Of a DNA stretch of 64,000 nucleotides, positions 60,587 through 64,000 are shown one piece after another. This DNA is from Gaiellasilicea sp963811885. Lineage in GTDB: Bacteria > Actinomycetota > Thermoleophilia > Gaiellales > Gaiellaceae. Every line of letters starts with the position of its first letter. The first letter of the stretch is position 1. The notes under the pieces are model-generated. The model worked only from the letters and a program-made list of their open reading frames with translations, searched no databases and was not told where the DNA came from. Location: assembly GCA_963811885.1 (NCBI GenBank), contig CAWETB010000015.1, positions 1,302,001 through 1,366,000 on the forward strand, read 5' to 3'. A program made the translations under genes and the position numbers.

Positions 60587-61066
60587 TCACGACCAGAGCC
60601 ACTCGTAGTCGGTTGTCAGCCAGCCGCCCACCCAGCCGCCGTTGTAGACGAAGGCTCCACCCTGGAGCAGGTAGTAGCCACCGCCGCAGCCGGTGGTCGA
60701 CCGGCCGACCTGCAGCTCGACGCCCCCGCCGTAGTTCCATCCCTGTGTCCCGCAGACGAGCCACGCCCCGACGTTCGGCCCCCACTTCCACGACTCCCAC
60801 CGCCCGGCCAGATAGCCGCTCGGCTTCGCGTTGCTGTACGTGCAGTTCGCGAGCGGGAAGTGGAACGGGGGCGAGTTCGTCAGCGAGCGGACGAGCATCG
60901 AGTTGTACGAGTGGGCCTGCGCCGTCCAGTTGTAGACGCACTGGCTCCCGTTGTCGTAGACGTTCCCCGCGTTGATCAGGCTGTGGGCCTGGGCCCCGCC
61001 GGCACCCGCGAGCGAGGCGAGCGCCGGCAGCAGAGCCAGCACCGCTCGAACGGAGCGTTTTCGCAT
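60587..61066 (-). CDS. Secreted Trp/Gly-rich hypothetical protein
   Basis: 159 residues. The signal peptide (cleavage near AGGAQA-HS) is followed by a domain rich in Trp, Tyr, Gly and Asn (SQCVYNWTAQAHSYNSMLVRS, WESWKWGPNVGAWLVCGTQGWNYGG, STTGCGGGYYLL). Four Cys could form two disulfides. The composition suggests an extracellular, possibly carbohydrate-binding beta-domain; no family recognised. AGGAGG lies 6 nt before the ATG. Confidence 0.7.
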   Translation of the reverse strand: MRKRSVRAVLALLPALASLAGAGGAQAHSLINAGNVYDNGSQCVYNWTAQAHSYNSMLVRSLTNSPPFHFPLANCTYSNAKPSGYLAGRWESWKWGPNVGAWLVCGTQGWNYGGGVELQVGRSTTGCGGGYYLLQGGAFVYNGGWVGGWLTTDYEWLWS

Positions 61067-61180
61067 CCCCCAACCTCCTCTTCGACGACACCGTCCACGC
61101 TAGGGACGGCTCTCGAACGGGTGGGAAACGGGACCGTGCCATCTTCATCACGATCGCAAGAGACGGCGCTCAGGGCTAGA

Positions 61181-61211
61181 TGTCCGTTTCGGACAGGGTT
61201 ACGCTTGACAG
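61181..61211 (+). promoter_or_regulatory. Palindrome and putative promoter element upstream of the sigma factor gene
   Basis: The perfect inverted repeat TGTCCG-TTT-CGGACA (61181-61195) lies directly before GGTTACGCTTGACAG (61197-61211), which contains the -10-like TACGCT. The same 15-mer with two differences lies upstream of the glycoside hydrolase gene (62324-62338). Confidence 0.5.
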
Positions 61212-61233
61212 AGACGAGGGGAAGACCACACCG

Positions 61234-62274
61234 ATGAGCCGCGAGACACTCGCACCCATGCTCGACGCCGGCGAGGAGGCAGGCTGCCTCAACCTCTCCG
61301 AGTTCAGCGCCGCGATCCAGGATCTGGAGCTCGAGGACGAGGAGCTCGAGACGCTCTATCAGGAGCTCGAGGAGCGCGGGATCAGCCTCTCGGACGACTG
61401 CGGCCGCACAACAGCCGTGGACGCGACCTACGTCAACGGCGACCTCGCGGCGGCGACCACCGACTCGCTGCAGCTGTTCCTCAACGAGGCAGGGCGCTAC
61501 CCGCTGCTGACCGCCGCCGAGGAGGTCGAGCTGGCGAAGCTGATCGAGCGCGGCGACGTCGCGGCGAAGAACCGGATGATCAACTCGAACCTTCGTCTCG
61601 TCGTCTCGATCGCGAAGAAGTACCAGGGCCACGGGCTCTCGCTCCTCGACCTGATCCAGGAGGGTGTGATCGGGCTGATCCGGGCCGTCGAGAAGTTCGA
61701 CTGGCGGCGAGGCTTCAAGTTCTCGACCTATGCGACGTGGTGGATCCGGCAGGCGGTGCAGCGCGGCGTCGCGAACAAGTCGCGCACGATCCGCATTCCC
61801 GTGCACATCGCCGACCGCGAGCAGAAGATCGGGCGGGCGGAGCGCGAGCTGGTCGCCAAGCTCGGCCGGCCGCCGACCGACGAGGAGATCTCGGACGCGT
61901 CGAAGATCTCGCTGAAGCACCTGAAGGAGGTCCGGGAGGCCGCGCGCGCGGTCACGAGCCTGGACAAGCCGCTCGGCGAGGACAACGACGCCTCGATCGG
62001 CGATCTCGTCGGCGTCGCCGAGGGCGGCGTCGAGGAGGAGGTCGAGGTCAGCCTGACCGAGTCGACGCTGCACAAGGCGCTGAAGACCCTTCCGGAGCGG
62101 GAGCAGACGGTGCTCGGCCTCCGCTACGGCCTCGGCGTCGAGGAGCCACAGTCGCTGGAGGAGATCGGACGCAGGCTCGGGATCACACGCGAGCGCGTGC
62201 GCCAGATCGAGGCGACGGCACTCGAGCGGCTCGCCGTCTCGCGCGAGATCGAAGCGCTCCGCACGGCCGCCTGA
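61234..62274 (+). CDS. Principal-type sigma-70 factor (RpoD/SigA family)
   Basis: 346 residues from ATG 61234. Region 1.2 (LQLFLNEAGRYPLLTAAEEVELAKLIERGD), regions 2.1-2.4 (NSNLRLVVSIAKKYQGHGLSLLDLIQEG ... KFSTYATWWIRQAVQR), region 3 (IPVHIADREQKIGRAERELVAKLGR) and region 4.2 (LEEIGRRLGITRERVRQIEATALERL) are complete. The short N-terminus without a long region 1.1 fits SigA- or SigB-like actinobacterial factors. An upstream in-frame ATG at 61180 falls inside a palindrome and is less likely. Whether it is the vegetative sigma or a paralogue cannot be decided here. Confidence 0.92.
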   Translation: MSRETLAPMLDAGEEAGCLNLSEFSAAIQDLELEDEELETLYQELEERGISLSDDCGRTTAVDATYVNGDLAAATTDSLQLFLNEAGRYPLLTAAEEVELAKLIERGDVAAKNRMINSNLRLVVSIAKKYQGHGLSLLDLIQEGVIGLIRAVEKFDWRRGFKFSTYATWWIRQAVQRGVANKSRTIRIPVHIADREQKIGRAERELVAKLGRPPTDEEISDASKISLKHLKEVREAARAVTSLDKPLGEDNDASIGDLVGVAEGGVEEEVEVSLTESTLHKALKTLPEREQTVLGLRYGLGVEEPQSLEEIGRRLGITRERVRQIEATALERLAVSREIEALRTAA

Positions 62275-62323
62275 ACGGCTCGAACAAGCCAAAAACGGAG
62301 CTAACACCGTCCTCACACCGGGC

Positions 62324-62359
62324 GGTTACGCTTTGCAGGTCATATCACTTGCAAAGGAG
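62324..62359 (+). promoter_or_regulatory. Promoter element and possible leader hairpin before the glycoside hydrolase gene
   Basis: GGTTACGCTTTGCAG (62324-62338) matches the element before the sigma gene. CTTTGCA (62331-62337) and TGCAAAG (62350-62356) form 7-bp arms with a 12-nt loop. The second arm covers part of the Shine-Dalgarno AAAGGAG (62353-62359), so pairing could mask ribosome binding. Confidence 0.45.
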
Positions 62360-62365
62360 ATGCCC

Positions 62366-63781
62366 GTGAATCGAGTGACGCAGCTCTTCCTCGTCGCGGC
62401 CCTTGCAGCACTGCTTTCACCGGCGGTCGCAAGCTCGGCGCCGCGGATGTACATCGGCTTCCACGATGACGTCGCCTTCCGTTGGAACCCGAATCGAGCC
62501 GAGGTGCTCGGCCAGGCGCGGAGCGCGAACGCAACGATCGTGCGCACGCTCGTCGACTGGTCGAAGACGGCGCCGACGCGGCCGACGAACGCGGCCAATC
62601 CCTTCGACCCGGCGTATCGGTTCTCGGACATCGACGAGCTCGTCCGCAACGCACAGCAGCGGGGTCTCGAGGTGATCATCACGATCTGGGGCACGCCCAA
62701 GTGGGCGAACGGCGGCAAGACGCCGAACAACGTCCCCCGGAACGTCAACGACCTGAAGAATTTCTCGCGGGCCGTCGCGGCCCGCTACTCCGGCCGCTAC
62801 GCCCAGTACCCGTGGGTCGGGCGCTACTCGGTCTGGAACGAGTCGAATCTGCAGCTCTTCCTCTCGCCGCAGTTCGACGCCAAGGGCCGCTCGGTGGGGC
62901 CGCGCCTCTACGCGAAGATGTACGCGGCGGCGTACGCCGGGATCAAGGCCGGCAACTCACGCGCGAAGGTCGCGATCGGCTCGACCTCGTCGCACGGCCG
63001 GGACAAGAAGCTGAACGGCAACTCGGACACGCACTCGCCCGGGCGTTTCGCCCAGCTCGTCGCCGCCGCCAACCCGCGGCTCAAGTTCGACGCGTGGGCG
63101 CACCACCCGTATCCGACGCCGCTCTACCTGAAGCCGACCCAGAAGGTGAAGTGGCCGAACGTGACGCTGACGTCGCTGCCGCGCTTCGAGCAGTCGCTCG
63201 ACAAGTGGTTCAAGCGCAAGGGCGTCAAGATCTGGATCACCGAGTACGGCCACGAGACGAAGCAGGACGGCGAGCCGAACGGCGTCTCGCGCGCCCAGCA
63301 GGCCTCGTACACGACCCAGGCGATCGGACTCGCGAAGAAGGATCCGCGCGTCGACATGTTCATCTGGTTCATCTTCCGGGACGACGAGACGAGCGTCTGG
63401 CAGAGCGGCCTGCTGACGAAGAGCGGCGCTGCGAAGCCCGCCCTCGCCCGCTTCCGCGCCGCGGCGAAGTCCGTCGACGCGAGGAACCCGCTCGTCAAGG
63501 TGCGCGGCGGGATCGCCGCGCCTGCCGTCGCCGTGCCGCTGCGCGAGCTGGCGGCGAACCTCCGCACCGGCGACACGGTCGGGATCAACTTCCGCGTCTT
63601 CCTGCGCGGCAGGCAGGTTGCGACCGGCCAGCCCGCGACGACGCTCGGCCCGGACGCGGTCGCCCGCTTCCGGCTGACGGGCTTCAAGCCCGCGAAGAAG
63701 TCGACCTACGTCGTCCGCCTCGACGCCAACACGGCGAACGGCGGCGCCGCCTCACGCGAGCTGACGGTCGTCGCGACGTAG
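62366..63781 (+). CDS. Secreted glycoside hydrolase (clan A, GH39/GH5-like)
   Basis: 471 residues. Signal peptide (VNRVTQLFLVAALAALLSPA). The TIM-barrel catalytic domain (about 28-370) has acid/base Asn-Glu in SVWNESNLQLF (Glu159) and nucleophile Glu in WITEYGHET (Glu293), with HHPYPTP between. A C-terminal Ig-like or beta-sandwich domain (about 380-471) follows. The preferred start is GTG 62366, six bases after AAAGGAG, because ATG 62360 overlaps the Shine-Dalgarno. It degrades an extracellular beta-glycan; specificity unknown. Confidence 0.85.
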   Translation: MNRVTQLFLVAALAALLSPAVASSAPRMYIGFHDDVAFRWNPNRAEVLGQARSANATIVRTLVDWSKTAPTRPTNAANPFDPAYRFSDIDELVRNAQQRGLEVIITIWGTPKWANGGKTPNNVPRNVNDLKNFSRAVAARYSGRYAQYPWVGRYSVWNESNLQLFLSPQFDAKGRSVGPRLYAKMYAAAYAGIKAGNSRAKVAIGSTSSHGRDKKLNGNSDTHSPGRFAQLVAAANPRLKFDAWAHHPYPTPLYLKPTQKVKWPNVTLTSLPRFEQSLDKWFKRKGVKIWITEYGHETKQDGEPNGVSRAQQASYTTQAIGLAKKDPRVDMFIWFIFRDDETSVWQSGLLTKSGAAKPALARFRAAAKSVDARNPLVKVRGGIAAPAVAVPLRELAANLRTGDTVGINFRVFLRGRQVATGQPATTLGPDAVARFRLTGFKPAKKSTYVVRLDANTANGGAASRELTVVAT

Positions 63782-63793
63782 CTCCAGACGGAA

Positions 63794-63828
63794 CGCTCAT
63801 CCCGCGGTCTACGATCGCGGGATGAGCG
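63794..63828 (+). promoter_or_regulatory. 13-bp inverted repeat enclosing the -10 box and start codon of the DUF72 gene
   Basis: CGCTCATCCCGCG (63794-63806) and CGCGGGATGAGCG (63816-63828) are perfect inverted arms with a 9-nt spacer that contains TACGAT (63810-63815). The second arm includes ATG 63822. It could be an operator or the glycoside hydrolase terminator, or an mRNA structure. Confidence 0.7.
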
Positions 63829-64000
63829 CCACCGTTCGCGTCGGCACGTGCTCGTGGGCCGACGAGACGCTGACGAAGGTCTGGTATCCGAAGAACGTCC
63901 GCTCGGGCGAGGCGCGGATCCGGCACTACGCCGAGCGCTTCGACACCGTCGAGGCGAACTCGACCTACTACCGCCTCCCGGACGCGGAGCTCGTGGCGAA
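63822..64000 (+). CDS. DUF72 family protein, 3'-truncated by the window edge
   Basis: The first 59 codons are visible: MSATVRVGTCSWADETLTKV, then YPKNVRSGEARIRHYAERFDTVEANSTYYRLP. VGTxSW and FDTVExNSTYYRLP are the DUF72 N-terminal signatures. The TIM-barrel-like family is functionally uncharacterised. The -10 box TACGAT ends 6 nt before ATG, predicting a leaderless transcript. Confidence 0.93.
   Translation, partial: MSATVRVGTCSWADETLTKVWYPKNVRSGEARIRHYAERFDTVEANSTYYRLPDAELVA

Noticed and set aside
61180..61233. Earlier start (ATG 61180) for the sigma factor
   Set aside because: It falls within a palindrome and upstream of the putative -10 element. ATG 61234 gives the usual N-terminus.

Overview
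This 64 kb window is high-GC (about 70 %) and densely coding on both strands, with stop/start overlaps of the ATGA or GTGA type at most gene junctions. It looks like an Actinomycetota chromosome, most likely a deep-branching class such as Thermoleophilia (a soil or metagenome-type genome). The reasons are actinobacterial inositol-3-phosphate synthase next to a phosphatidylinositol-phosphate-type synthase, -10 boxes of the TANNNT kind placed so that many transcripts would be leaderless, and a stand-alone 2-oxoglutarate dehydrogenase E1. The class is an inference. I see no phage, IS element, CRISPR or rRNA; there is one tRNA-Ala.

Layout. 1-3.8 kb: 3' part of moaA, then an inositol-phospholipid cassette (PAP2-type phosphatase, CDP-alcohol phosphatidyltransferase, a tandem ribbon-helix-helix segment in frame with inositol-3-phosphate synthase) closed by a strong hairpin. 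3.8-12.2 kb (minus): one long run of M20 peptidase, AbgT-family transporter, 19-aa membrane peptide, SLC13-type permease, META lipoprotein, glutaminase and a Vps62-like membrane protein, which looks like amidated or peptidic glutamate uptake and hydrolysis. 12.3-25.4 kb: a quinoprotein island. A PQQ-type dehydrogenase lies at the end of a six-gene operon whose order (MoxR ATPase, DUF58, small membrane protein, vWA, small TPR-like protein, vWA) matches mxaRSACKL, the methanol-dehydrogenase maturation genes of methylotrophic proteobacteria. Next to it are a two-domain cupredoxin, two more quinoproteins, a lipoprotein and a cupredoxin-like protein. A class III alcohol (formaldehyde-type) dehydrogenase follows at 27-28 kb.

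25-48 kb: housekeeping and accessory genes, including a GT4-PHP fusion, a uracil-DNA glycosylase family protein, a presenilin-like intramembrane aspartyl protease, RlmD-type methyltransferase, an ABC-2 exporter, YjbQ, an M3-like peptidase, ferritin, TatA, ABC-F and a secreted hydrolase. 48-64 kb: a ribbon-helix-helix regulator with a clear operator beside a DUF4097 gene, a heterodimeric ABC exporter, a secreted triple-repeat protein, a GGDEF diguanylate cyclase, sucA, small membrane and secreted proteins, the principal-type sigma factor, a secreted glycoside hydrolase and the start of a DUF72 gene.

Quality caveat. At least a dozen genes carry single-base frameshifts although protein similarity continues across them. 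They cluster at 20.2-26.3 kb and 44.7-45.9 kb and look like consensus errors more than real pseudogenes. Coordinates of those genes are outer limits of the coding region.
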